Made by a program: the position numbers and the translations under genes. From IMG/VR virus record IMGVR_UViG_3300038552_000061, positions 1 to 36,352 of that record: 36,352 nucleotides of DNA, one strand, 5' to 3'. The DNA is from a virus. The notes under the pieces are model-generated. The model ran no database searches and had not been told where the DNA came from. It saw only the letters and a program-made list of their open reading frames with translations. Positions 13,921-22,605 of this stretch are shown here, one piece after another (positions within the stretch are counted from its first letter, which is position 1; each line of letters begins with the position of its first letter).

Positions 13921-15489
13921 ATGGCTGTTATAAAAATATCGCCTGAAGACATGCAAAAACTTGTCTACGAAGCTTTGGAAGGACCGTTCGATCACCAGAA
14001 GCTTATGTATGCAGGCGAAGTTCTGACACAGGTTTGCATACAAAATCCTGATGAATTCTGGCCAAACTTCTGGCTTGCTGGAGTAAAAAGCAAGATAGGA
14101 GATGTTATTAGTGCGACAGCGATTCTTTATAGATGCCTTCAAATGAAGGATGCTCGTATATTTGATGTCTGGAACAATCTCGGAACGATATGGCGCAGAG
14201 TCAATGTAACTGAAAAATCGCGCGAGGCATACGACAACGCATATAGCATAGATGATAATGATCCTGATGTCATCAATAACCTTGGGACGCTATACGTTAA
14301 CGAGGGAAGCCCTGAAGAAGGCGAAGCCATCATGCGCAAGGGTCTGGAGATTAATCCAGGCCATCCACATCTGAATTGGAACCTCTCGCTGCTACTGCTA
14401 GAACAGCAGAGATGGGGTGAGGGATTCGACCGGTACGTGTGGGGGATGTGCACGAAGGATCGGCCGAATAAGCCCTACGTGGATAGCAGGGGTAGAACGG
14501 TGCCCTGGTGGCATGGCCAGAGCGTTGTGACGCTTGTCGTCTACGGAGAGCAAGGCGTTGGAGACGAAATCATGTTCGCCTCCATGGTTCCTGATCTTGC
14601 GCTGTTTTGCGACCGGCTGATCCTCGACATGCACCCGAGGCTCGTAAACCTGTTCAAGCGAAGCTTCGCCCACCTTCCGAACGTCACGGTCTACGGGAAC
14701 CGGAAGGATTACGATACGGTTCCAGATTGGGCAGGCTCAATGGAAATTGACGCCAAATGCGCGCTCGGGAATTGCGCTCGGTTTTTGCGCTTCAATGAAT
14801 CCATGTTCGAGCCGTTCAAGGGCGGGTATCTCAGGCCGAATCCAGATCTGAGGTTCGAGGCCATGAGGTTGATCAACCACACGGGGCCTGTAGTTGGGGT
14901 GTCGTGGATTGGAGGAACAACCTCCACCAGAAAGGACCTGCGCAGCATTCCACTGAAAGCCCTTGAGCCCATTCTGGAAGCTATTCCTAACGCTGCAATC
15001 GTCAGCCTACAATACACCGACGAACACGAAGAGATCGAAGCCTACAACGCAACTCACGATCGCAAGATCAAAAGCTTTCCTGATTGGACTGTTGCATCTT
15101 ACCAGCGCTCTTATACGGTAGCGCGTGATGGCCAAAAGGTAGCAGACTTTAGCGACAAAGAGGAGGCGAAGGCGTTCATTGGAAGCTACCTTCATGGGAA
15201 TGGAGCAATCACTGAGAACCGAGGCCCTGCGTTTGACCTTGACAGAAAGGCTGCAATGATGGCCGCATGCGACATTATCGTAACCGTAAACCAAACAAAT
15301 GTATGGATGGGTGGAGCGCTTGGTCTCCCCACTATGGTGCTAAGCCCAAAGAAAGCTGCATGGAGATACGGGCTTACCCGCACTGATACGGCATGGTTCT
15401 CTAGCATTCATCAGTTCAGAAACGACGGAGAGAGCTGGGAACAAGCAATACGAGAGCTTGCCAATTCAATAGAAGGATATTTGAAGTGA
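13921..15489 (+). CDS. TPR-containing glycosyltransferase (522 aa)
   Basis: Residues about 25-170 hold TPR-like repeats (VWNNLGTIWRRVNVTEKSRE; NNLGTLYVNEGSPEEGEA; LNWNLSLLLLEQQRWGEGF). Residues about 190-520 look like a GT-B glycosyltransferase of the OGT/GT9-like group, with VVYGEQGVGDEIMFASM (N-terminal Rossmann), VGVSWIGG, and ALGLPTMVLSPKKAAWRYG near the C-terminus. It would transfer a sugar to a protein or glycan acceptor. An extra segment of about 45 residues with YTVARDGQKVADFSDKEEA interrupts the GT domain. AGAGGGG before ATG 13921. Its stop overlaps the next gene (GTGA). First gene of a four-gene cassette placed after a terminator. Confidence 0.8.
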   Translation: MAVIKISPEDMQKLVYEALEGPFDHQKLMYAGEVLTQVCIQNPDEFWPNFWLAGVKSKIGDVISATAILYRCLQMKDARIFDVWNNLGTIWRRVNVTEKSREAYDNAYSIDDNDPDVINNLGTLYVNEGSPEEGEAIMRKGLEINPGHPHLNWNLSLLLLEQQRWGEGFDRYVWGMCTKDRPNKPYVDSRGRTVPWWHGQSVVTLVVYGEQGVGDEIMFASMVPDLALFCDRLILDMHPRLVNLFKRSFAHLPNVTVYGNRKDYDTVPDWAGSMEIDAKCALGNCARFLRFNESMFEPFKGGYLRPNPDLRFEAMRLINHTGPVVGVSWIGGTTSTRKDLRSIPLKALEPILEAIPNAAIVSLQYTDEHEEIEAYNATHDRKIKSFPDWTVASYQRSYTVARDGQKVADFSDKEEAKAFIGSYLHGNGAITENRGPAFDLDRKAAMMAACDIIVTVNQTNVWMGGALGLPTMVLSPKKAAWRYGLTRTDTAWFSSIHQFRNDGESWEQAIRELANSIEGYLK

Positions 15490-15911
15490 ATGAAAAAGAA
15501 AGTAACATAATTGGCGAACTAAATGTTATTGCAAAAGTATCTTCTTGTGGGAGGCGCCAAATAGCTGCTGCAATATGCGACTCAAACATGGATGTTATAG
15601 CCGTTGGCGTAAATGGGGTTCCAAGTGTATGTGAGTGCACATGCGAAGGTAGAAACGTTCCGGCTGGAGCTGGAGCAAAAATGAAAGTGAGCTGCGATGG
15701 AATCCATGCAGAAATTGCAGCTTTGATTAAGTGCGGATCTCGTATTGAGGATGCAAGATATGTGATATCAACTAAGGCTCCATGTACTAATTGCGCTGCA
15801 ATACTTATACATGGAACCAAAATTCATACTGCAATATTCGAGATTGACAGTATTGAGACAGCGAATTCAGAACTTTGGAAAAGATACGGCGGAAAGTGGG
15901 TGAAAATATGA
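15486..15911 (+). CDS. Deoxycytidylate/cytidine deaminase-family protein (141 aa)
   Basis: Zinc-dependent deaminase fold: the HAE motif (H74-A75-E76) supplies a Zn ligand and the proton shuttle, and PCTNC (residues 99-103) gives the other two Zn ligands. A Cys-rich insert (VCECTCEGRN, SCDG) before HAE is typical of the dCMP-deaminase branch, which often binds a second structural Zn. dCMP to dUMP is the likely reaction, but no thymidylate synthase is present, so the substrate may differ. GTG start in a GTGA overlap with the glycosyltransferase gene. Soluble. Confidence 0.8.
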   Translation: MNEKESNIIGELNVIAKVSSCGRRQIAAAICDSNMDVIAVGVNGVPSVCECTCEGRNVPAGAGAKMKVSCDGIHAEIAALIKCGSRIEDARYVISTKAPCTNCAAILIHGTKIHTAIFEIDSIETANSELWKRYGGKWVKI

Positions 15912-16426
15912 CACGTAAAGACCTGATTTCGAATGGATATCTCGAGCTGCAAAAGCGGCTTCATGATGAAAGACCTGATTATGGCGCAAATGGCCATCGT
16001 ATGTACAAAGAGATTGCGCGCCTAGCTGAGATTACTGGACTGCAAGACATCCTCGACTATGGATGCGGAAAGCAGACTCTCGCGAATGCTCTCCCTCAGT
16101 ACAACGTGAAGTGCTACGATCCGGTCATACCGTATCTTGCGGAATGCCCTGACTCTGCCGAGTTCGTGGTGTGCTCTGATGTTATGGAGCATATAGAGGA
16201 GGACAAGGTTGATGCGGTTCTCGACCACATCAAGGCAATTGGGCCTAAGCTCGTGTTTTTCCATGTGGCCACAGTACCAGCTCAAAAGATAATGGCTGAT
16301 GGTCGAAATGCTCATATCTGCCTGCATGAGTCAGATTGGTGGCTAGACAAGTTGCGTTCTCGCTGGCGCATGATCGAATTTTACGATAAGAAGCATTCGT
16401 TTAATTTCGTTGGGACTAAGAAATGA
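15908..16426 (+). CDS. SAM-dependent methyltransferase, class I (172 aa)
   Basis: Rossmann-type methyltransferase: motif I ILDYGCGKQTLA (D50-G54) for SAM binding, then VVCSDVMEHIEED (motif post-II/IV). The short length (172 aa) and start RKDLISNGYLELQKRLHDE resemble small phage methyltransferases of unknown acceptor. ATG 15908 lies in an ATGA overlap with the deaminase gene. Its stop overlaps the radical SAM gene by 4 nt. The acceptor could be a sugar, nucleotide or small molecule; no DNA-methyltransferase DPPY/NPPY motif is seen. Confidence 0.82.
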   Translation: MTRKDLISNGYLELQKRLHDERPDYGANGHRMYKEIARLAEITGLQDILDYGCGKQTLANALPQYNVKCYDPVIPYLAECPDSAEFVVCSDVMEHIEEDKVDAVLDHIKAIGPKLVFFHVATVPAQKIMADGRNAHICLHESDWWLDKLRSRWRMIEFYDKKHSFNFVGTKK

Positions 16427-17418
16427 GCATTACCGAAAGAATAGACGAAATAACGAACGTTCCTATCGATAGCTACAAGACAATACTGCCTGCGCCAAAG
16501 TCAGTAAAGATCGAGCTAACATCAAGTTGCAATCTTCGGTGCAAGTTTTGCAGCTTGCGCATGAGGGATAAGCAGCCGCATGGTCGAGATGCACAAATTG
16601 ATTTTGACTTTTTCAAGTATATTGTCCTGCAAATGGTGAATGAAGGGGTAAAAGAGATTGGCTTGTTCTATCTAGGGGAAAGCTTCTCGGCGTTTAAGCT
16701 TCTGCACAAGGCCGTAAGATACTGCAAAAATATTGGCGTTGAGTATGTGTTTCTAACGTCCAACGGAACGCTTGCTTTTCAAGATAGAGTCGCTTTGCTT
16801 ATGGAGGCTGGCCTTGATAGCCTCAAGTGGAGTGTTAATTGTGCGGACCCTAAGCAGTACCATGAAGTTACTGGTGTAAGTCCAGAGCTCTTTTGGAAAC
16901 AGTTAAAAAACATACATGATGCATGGGACATCCGTGAAGAAGTTGGATACAGCACGAAGCTGTATGCTTCGAGTATTCGATACGATGGAGAGCAGCACGA
17001 AAGGATGCAGGATACCATCGGCAGGTACGTGGCACCCTTCGTTGACGAGCATTATTGGCTGCCGCTTTACGGGATGGCGATGACAGCAAAGCGCATGCAG
17101 GAGGATACTGGGTGGACTCCTAACCTCGGGAATATCGGGCGCTACGATGAATCTATGGGAACCGGGAACCGCCATGATCAGCCTGTATGCTGGTCAGCTT
17201 TCACGGAAGGGCACGTGCGTTCCGATGGGCACATGAGCGCGTGCTGCTTTGGTGCGACCGACCGGTTTGACGTGGGCGACCTTGCCGAGCAGAGCTTCAT
17301 GGAGGCGTGGAATAGCCCAGCATACCAGGCCATCAGGGAAGCACAGCTCCGGTATGCGGTAGGGGAAAAAGATGCGCTGAAGGGGACGATGTGCGAAGTA
17401 TGCGTGGCATACGAATGA
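16423..17418 (+). CDS. Radical SAM/SPASM-type enzyme (331 aa)
   Basis: The CxxxCxxC motif (C36, C40, C43: CNLRCKFC) binds the radical SAM [4Fe-4S] cluster. The TIM-barrel continues with GLFYLGESFSA (glycine-rich motif) and TSNGTLAF. The C-terminal region CWSAFTEGHVRSDGHMSACCF and later TMCEVCVAY carry the cysteines for SPASM/twitch auxiliary clusters. SPASM enzymes modify peptides or sugars by radical chemistry. ATGA-coupled with the methyltransferase gene; last gene of the cassette. Substrate unknown. Confidence 0.87.
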   Translation: MSITERIDEITNVPIDSYKTILPAPKSVKIELTSSCNLRCKFCSLRMRDKQPHGRDAQIDFDFFKYIVLQMVNEGVKEIGLFYLGESFSAFKLLHKAVRYCKNIGVEYVFLTSNGTLAFQDRVALLMEAGLDSLKWSVNCADPKQYHEVTGVSPELFWKQLKNIHDAWDIREEVGYSTKLYASSIRYDGEQHERMQDTIGRYVAPFVDEHYWLPLYGMAMTAKRMQEDTGWTPNLGNIGRYDESMGTGNRHDQPVCWSAFTEGHVRSDGHMSACCFGATDRFDVGDLAEQSFMEAWNSPAYQAIREAQLRYAVGEKDALKGTMCEVCVAYE

Positions 17419-17459
17419 TCTGCTAAAGTAGCAGCTGTCAACCTCAACGAGGGCGCGAA

Positions 17460-17906
17460 ATGGCTGAGTCGAATTGGTACTTCTTCCACAAAGGCCTTCG
17501 CGCCATGTTTGACGGCACGGGTCTAAATTTCAGCGTGTCGGGAGCATGGACGCTTCGGCTCGTAACCGACGCCTGGACACCGGATCTCTCGACTTCCACC
17601 ACCGGATCGGTTACCTGGAACGACGCAGCCGGAGAGGGCAACACTGCGGCGCGTGCAGTTCTCAATATGCGCATCACGGCTTCGGCATCTTCGAACTGGG
17701 GATTCACCCACGACGCCGTGATTTTTACCGCAACCCCCGGAAGCAATTTTTCTGCCCAGTATGCGGTTCTGCAATACACCGGGGTAGCGCAACCTATTGC
17801 CGTATTCCGGATCTCTACAGGCGCAATGGTCGCATCTCAGATCACCATCAACCCTCCTGCTGCTGTTAAGATATTCGATATATCAGCCTCTTATACGATC
17901 GGGTAA
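17460..17906 (+). CDS. Putative structural protein (148 aa)
   Basis: GAGGG seven nt before ATG 17460. Beta-strand-rich, no Cys, Ser/Thr/Ala-rich (NFSVSGAWTLRLVTDAWTPD; FTATPGSNFSAQYAVL). Position after the cassette and directly before the neck adaptor suggests a minor head or tail protein. No family recognised. Confidence 0.6.
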   Translation: MAESNWYFFHKGLRAMFDGTGLNFSVSGAWTLRLVTDAWTPDLSTSTTGSVTWNDAAGEGNTAARAVLNMRITASASSNWGFTHDAVIFTATPGSNFSAQYAVLQYTGVAQPIAVFRISTGAMVASQITINPPAAVKIFDISASYTIG

Positions 17907-17907
17907 C

Positions 17908-18534
17908 ATGGCAACCTACGATGACATAATCGCGCGCATCGCAGATGACGTGATGCGCTCAGATATCAATTCTCAGATCGGAGCAGGAATCAATAGGGCA
18001 ATTCGCCATTACCAAGGTGAGCGAACTTGGTTCAATGAGTCGAGCTCGACGTTCTCAACAGTTACAGCGCAGGAGTCTTATTCAACAGCTGATGGCCTTC
18101 CGTCAGATATCCTAAAGCTCGATCTAGTAAAGATCGTCTATAATTCTGGTGAATTCCCTCTATTTCGTCAGCAGTTCAGCACGCTTGAATCCTGGCAATT
18201 CGATCGTACGGCAGGAGTCGGAACGCCAACTGATTATGCAGAGTATGCAGGGTCGGTATATCTGTACCCGATTCCAGATCAGGCGTATGAAGTAAAGCTA
18301 TGGTACCAAAAGGAATATTCAGCGCTTGCTTCCGGTGGTAGCAACGACTGGACGAATGAGCCAGAAGCATTGAATCTTATTGAAGCGAGAACAGGGTGGT
18401 GGGTCGCTACTCGAATACTAAGGGACGTAGAGCTAGGGTCAATATACAAGTCCGAGGAAATGCAGGCATTGAGCGCCATGAAGAAGCGATCACACAAGTT
18501 CACATCAAGTGGAAAGGTAAAGAGGTTTTTCTAG
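17908..18534 (+). CDS. Head-to-tail adaptor/neck protein (208 aa)
   Basis: The start MATYDDIIARIADDVMRSDI plus GAGINRAIRHYQGERTWFNE is characteristic of phage neck adaptors of the P22 gp4/tail-accessory type, which extend the portal channel. A conserved beta region with LYPIPDQAYEVKLWYQKEY follows, then a helical C-terminus and basic tail. About 200 aa is usual. 1 nt after the preceding stop; 1 nt before the next start. Confidence 0.72.
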   Translation: MATYDDIIARIADDVMRSDINSQIGAGINRAIRHYQGERTWFNESSSTFSTVTAQESYSTADGLPSDILKLDLVKIVYNSGEFPLFRQQFSTLESWQFDRTAGVGTPTDYAEYAGSVYLYPIPDQAYEVKLWYQKEYSALASGGSNDWTNEPEALNLIEARTGWWVATRILRDVELGSIYKSEEMQALSAMKKRSHKFTSSGKVKRFF

Positions 18535-18535
18535 A

Positions 18536-19279
18536 ATGCAACGCATAAGAAACATCACGAATAAGCCTCTAATCTGCGTTGGTTATGATAGCAATGAACC
18601 TCTTGCTTATAACGTATGCGTCAAGTCAATGATGCATTACGCCTCAAAAAGCCCAGATATAATGCCGATGGACATTGAGTTATTGCGTCGTTCATCGCTG
18701 TATCGTAGGAGCGCGCTAACGGTTGGAGCGTACCAGGTTGATACTCAAGACGAACGTCCATTCTCGACTGAGTTTGCATTCTCTCGATTTCTGTCCCCTA
18801 TCATAGGTCAGGTATTAGATCGAGACTATGTAATATTTGTTGACTCTGACTTCATGTTCCGAAGCGATATATATTCGCTCATGGATTGCGTAGACGAAGG
18901 AGCTTCAGTCAGCGTCGTCAAACACGACTATCGGTCGTACAACAAGACAAAAATGCGAGGACATGTTCCACAGCAAGCCTATAACCGAAAGTTATGGTCA
19001 GCGCTGATGGTGTTTAACTGCAGCCATCCTGACGTTCGCAATCTGACCACATATCAGGCAAATTATCAGCCAGGGAGCTGGCTTCATGGGTTCGAATGGA
19101 CATCTGACGGATCTATCGGTGCATTACCACATGCCTGGCATTGGGTTCCTGGACATAGCCACGCTGACATAATCCCGCACGCTGTTCACTACACCATGGG
19201 CACTCCTGATGTACCCGGGCATGAAGAAGAACCATATTCTGGTGAATGGAAAAGCTTCGCTGAGCAGTTTACATCATGA
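18536..19279 (+). CDS. GT-A glycosyltransferase (GT8-like, 247 aa)
   Basis: Nucleotide-sugar-dependent transferase: the metal-binding DxD is DSD at residues 103-105 (YVIFVDSDFMF), with SVVKHDY and a C-terminal HYTMGTPDVPGH. Architecture resembles small GT8-type enzymes. Located one base after the neck adaptor and ATGA-coupled to the fibre-like gene (19276), so its acceptor could be that fibre or another virion protein. It may also use products of the 13921-17418 cassette. The precise sugar is unknown. Confidence 0.78.
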   Translation: MQRIRNITNKPLICVGYDSNEPLAYNVCVKSMMHYASKSPDIMPMDIELLRRSSLYRRSALTVGAYQVDTQDERPFSTEFAFSRFLSPIIGQVLDRDYVIFVDSDFMFRSDIYSLMDCVDEGASVSVVKHDYRSYNKTKMRGHVPQQAYNRKLWSALMVFNCSHPDVRNLTTYQANYQPGSWLHGFEWTSDGSIGALPHAWHWVPGHSHADIIPHAVHYTMGTPDVPGHEEEPYSGEWKSFAEQFTS

Positions 19280-20178
19280 GCATCAAAGACTGGTCAACCA
19301 CAGGAGCGTCAAATGCAACCATCACAGACGCTACCTATGGAAATATCAACTTCGCGGAGGGTCAAGCCCCTAGCACAGTAAACGACTCCGCCCGCAACAC
19401 CATGGCGCAGCTTCGTGGATGGCATGACACCTTCCACGATATTGTCAGCAAAAGCGCTAACTACACAATGACTGCCGACGAAGCAAATTCGTTGGTTGTC
19501 GTAGATACAACTGCAGGTGATGTAACAATCACGCTCCCAGCTGTAGCTGGGACAGATGGGCGCAGTTATTACATACTGAAATCGGTTGCTGCAAACTCGC
19601 TTATCATAACTGCGCAAGCTGGCGAAACAATAAACGACACGCTCACCATAACTGCAAGCAACAAAAATGAATGCGTCCAGCTAGTAAGCAACGGATCTGT
19701 GTGGCTTATCGTTAACGATAACAGATTTGTTAGCGGCAAGTTCTACCTGAATGCAGCGGATCAGAATATAACAGCAACAGGAACTCTTATCCAGGTTGTT
19801 TTGGATGGAACAGATCATAACTTGTGCGGAGGTGAGCTATCAGCCGGTTTCTACGCTCCACCAATAGAAGGCTATTACTTTGTCAGGTATGGAATTTCAT
19901 TCACAGGTACAGCGGCCGGAATTGTTAACGTATCACTTAGCACAGACGGTGGAACTAACTTTTTCTCCGGTAAAACCGATTACATATACGGAGATTCTTC
20001 GGCTTCACCTATATCTATACATGCTAACGAAATTGTATTCTTAACTCCATTGAGTAGGGTTGGAATTTATGCATTGCATACCGATGGTTCTCCGCTTGCA
20101 GTAAGAGCTGTATCTGCACCAAGGTTTGTTAGATTCACGCACCTGTCTGTTTCCAGAGTAGGGGCATCGCACCAATGA
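19276..20178 (+). CDS. Tail-fibre-like protein (300 aa)
   Basis: The N-terminus has a motif common at the start of phage fibre/needle proteins: GNINFAEGQAPSTVNDSARN followed by TMAQLRGWHD. The middle is beta-rich (TADEANSLVVVDTTAGDVTI). The C-terminal half (EGYYFVRYGISFTGTAAGI; STDGGTNFF) has a C1q/TNF-like jelly-roll feel. Probable role is receptor contact or a tail spike/needle. Starts in an ATGA overlap with the glycosyltransferase gene. Confidence 0.72.
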   Translation: MSIKDWSTTGASNATITDATYGNINFAEGQAPSTVNDSARNTMAQLRGWHDTFHDIVSKSANYTMTADEANSLVVVDTTAGDVTITLPAVAGTDGRSYYILKSVAANSLIITAQAGETINDTLTITASNKNECVQLVSNGSVWLIVNDNRFVSGKFYLNAADQNITATGTLIQVVLDGTDHNLCGGELSAGFYAPPIEGYYFVRYGISFTGTAAGIVNVSLSTDGGTNFFSGKTDYIYGDSSASPISIHANEIVFLTPLSRVGIYALHTDGSPLAVRAVSAPRFVRFTHLSVSRVGASHQ

Positions 20179-20447
20179 CGCGTGACGAGCTCATTTCAAA
20201 AATGGTGACCAATAGATACAAGGTGGAGGTAATAACCTGGGAAGAATTCAGGGCGTACATTGTAAATTCTGATCAGTCATTCAAAGACAACATAGTATCG
20301 ATTATTAACTCGGAGGATCGTGCGTCCATTGGTGCATTGCTTGTCAATATATCAAACGCCATCAGGATGGCTAAGGCGCAGGCGTATGTTGACGCAATTG
20401 CAGCAGACAACACATTCACGACAACCGAGCTTTTGGAGCTTCTTTAA
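20175..20447 (+). CDS. Hypothetical tail-region protein (90 aa)
   Basis: ATGA overlap with the fibre gene. Helical, charged (TRDELISKMVTNRYKVEVIT; RASIGALLVNISNAIRMAKA), ending TTTELLELL. Might be a small fibre chaperone, given its position directly after the fibre gene, but this is inference. Its TAA overlaps the next ATG by one base. Confidence 0.65.
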   Translation: MTRDELISKMVTNRYKVEVITWEEFRAYIVNSDQSFKDNIVSIINSEDRASIGALLVNISNAIRMAKAQAYVDAIAADNTFTTTELLELL

Positions 20448-21979
20448 TGGCTGAGATACGATTCGCAGAGTGGACTCCTGACCTGGCACCGCTGGGTTCG
20501 CCTGGAATCGTTAATGCTCGAAACGTGTTGCCATCTATTGATGGATATATTCCTTTTCATGATCACTCATCATTTACGTCAACACTATCTTCAACAGCGA
20601 CTCAATCATGGGTGCTCGGAGCAATATCAGTAAAGTCTAATTCACTGAACAGCTATACCTACGCCGGAAACGGGTCCGATTTATTCGTTCTGTCATCCAA
20701 TAATTGGATTAATTACACTAGGACAGCAACGTCTAGCTCAAGCAGCACGAACATAGCAGTACAGTACGATACTGGTGCAGAAAACTATTGGGAATTTGCT
20801 AAGTTCAATGACATTGTAATAGCTACGAACTTCGATAATTATCCGCAGTATATTACCGCTGGAGAGTCAACTGTTTTTAAAAACCTGATTGACTCGCTGC
20901 GGTTCAAGACAGTTGATACAATAAAAGGCTTTGTAGTTGCAGGCGATATATACGATGTGTCTGCCGGAGTGCGTCGAACAAACCGCATCCAGTGGTGTGG
21001 ATACGAGGCGCCAATAGGTAGCGATAACTGGGTTCCGAGTATTGTTAATCAGTCTGATTATCAGGATCTTAATTCATCTGGTGGTGCTGTAAAAAAGATC
21101 GTAGGTGGTGAATATGGGTTGGTGGTGTGTGAGCAGTCTGTCTTTCGGCTTACATATATAGGCGCCCCGCTTGTGTTCCAGGTTGACGAAACGCTACCTG
21201 GGATCGGAACAGAATTCCCGAGATCAGTGTGCAAGTATGGCGACACCGTGTTCATGCTATCGCGCGCTGGGTTTATAGCAATCAGCGGTGGTGCAGCTCT
21301 TGAGTACATAGGTTCGAACAAGGTCGATAACACGATAATAAAGAATATTGATACTGAATATTTTTATAACGTTATTGGTTCAGTGGATGTATCGACAGGG
21401 CGTGTCTACTGGATATATCCATCGAATTCAGCAACTAGTGGCATGCCTGATACAGTAGTCGTTTTCGACACCAAATCAGGTCGCTGGTCTTATGCAAAGC
21501 AAAATCTATGGCTTATATTCAGCGGGATATCGTCTGCGGTATCACTTGATGAAATGACCGCAGGTAGCTCGTATTCAAACCTAGACACTCTCGGTGTTTC
21601 TCTAGACAGCACGTTCTGGAAAGGAAATTCCAGATACATAGGCGGCTTCAATGAAGCTCACGAGCTCGGAGACTTTACCGGCAGCGCACTGCCAGCCATA
21701 ATTGAAACAGGAGAGATCAAACCATTCGGTGATAGCCGGGCGCTCATAACATCTGTGCGTCCGCTTGTTGACGGAGCAACAAACGTTGCTGTTGCGATAG
21801 GCTATCGAGATAGGCAGCAAGATGCATACGTTGAAGGGCCGATAATCAATGTAGATGCATTCGGTAATTGTCAACAGCGCATAAATGCAAGATATGTCCG
21901 CGTTATCCTGAAGACTACTGGTTCATTCGACAAGATCATCGGGGTTGACCCGATGGCTACGAAGGCTGGAAAGCGATAA
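20447..21979 (+). CDS. Tail/neck protein of P22 gp10-like type (510 aa)
   Basis: Probably the tail hub/stabilisation protein that seals the DNA channel below the adaptor. The opening RFAEWTPDLAPLGSPGIVNA followed by a beta-propeller-like repeat pattern (many 'W-x-x-I' and 'G-x-x-Y' strands; VGVSL-type turns; KTVDTIKGFVVAGDIYDVSA) is typical of gp10-like proteins of short-tailed phages. No catalytic motif. Overlaps the neighbours by one base on each side. Confidence 0.7.
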   Translation: MAEIRFAEWTPDLAPLGSPGIVNARNVLPSIDGYIPFHDHSSFTSTLSSTATQSWVLGAISVKSNSLNSYTYAGNGSDLFVLSSNNWINYTRTATSSSSSTNIAVQYDTGAENYWEFAKFNDIVIATNFDNYPQYITAGESTVFKNLIDSLRFKTVDTIKGFVVAGDIYDVSAGVRRTNRIQWCGYEAPIGSDNWVPSIVNQSDYQDLNSSGGAVKKIVGGEYGLVVCEQSVFRLTYIGAPLVFQVDETLPGIGTEFPRSVCKYGDTVFMLSRAGFIAISGGAALEYIGSNKVDNTIIKNIDTEYFYNVIGSVDVSTGRVYWIYPSNSATSGMPDTVVVFDTKSGRWSYAKQNLWLIFSGISSAVSLDEMTAGSSYSNLDTLGVSLDSTFWKGNSRYIGGFNEAHELGDFTGSALPAIIETGEIKPFGDSRALITSVRPLVDGATNVAVAIGYRDRQQDAYVEGPIINVDAFGNCQQRINARYVRVILKTTGSFDKIIGVDPMATKAGKR

Positions 21980-22605
21980 TGCCGCTCAGATTTCCGAAGC
22001 TTCAGTATCCAGACTGGCTAACCGCAGTTCGAGATCTTGGAACGATACTGTCTTCACTTCTTAAGGATGAATCGCAACCCGAGCGGTGGTCTTTTGTTTC
22101 TAATATTGGAGACGCGGTCAAATCTACAGGTTTACCAAAGGCCCCTGAGTTCGATACTACCGAGTATGCATATCGATTTACAAACTCAGCTTCTCAGGTT
22201 ATAGCTAGCTCGTTCTCATTCCCATCGACTTTTAAGCTTGAGGGAAATCCATCTGTAATTCCACATATCCACCTGTATTCGCTTACTGCCGGTTCTACAA
22301 CCACGTCATGCAAAACGATATGGAGGTTTAGGTGGAAGTGGTACAACCCTAATGGCATTCATTCGGCATCATTCAATACAGTAACCATCACGAGTAGCTC
22401 AATAACAGGAGCAAGGCAGAGTTTCCCAATATCGATTGGTGAGCGCACTGCAAGCTTAAGCCTGTCGGTTATGAGCATATTCAAATACGAGCTCGCTAAG
22501 CTTCCAGGAGGAGGAAATCGCATCTATTACGTTGACGAGATTCACTTCGCAGCAAGACACGACACAAACAGAGGTTCAGCATTACCGTTCCAAAAATGGA
22601 TATAA
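21979..22605 (+). CDS. Hypothetical tail protein (208 aa)
   Basis: TAATG overlap with the upstream gene. The N-terminus (MPLRFPKLQYPDWLTAVRDL) is helical, the rest beta-rich with FSFPSTFKLEGNPSVIPHIH and a C-terminal INRIYYVDEIHFAA-like strand set (GNRIYYVDEIHF). Probably a receptor-contact or tail accessory protein. No recognised family. The 3' end overlaps the next gene by 10 nt. Confidence 0.65.
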   Translation: MPLRFPKLQYPDWLTAVRDLGTILSSLLKDESQPERWSFVSNIGDAVKSTGLPKAPEFDTTEYAYRFTNSASQVIASSFSFPSTFKLEGNPSVIPHIHLYSLTAGSTTTSCKTIWRFRWKWYNPNGIHSASFNTVTITSSSITGARQSFPISIGERTASLSLSVMSIFKYELAKLPGGGNRIYYVDEIHFAARHDTNRGSALPFQKWI

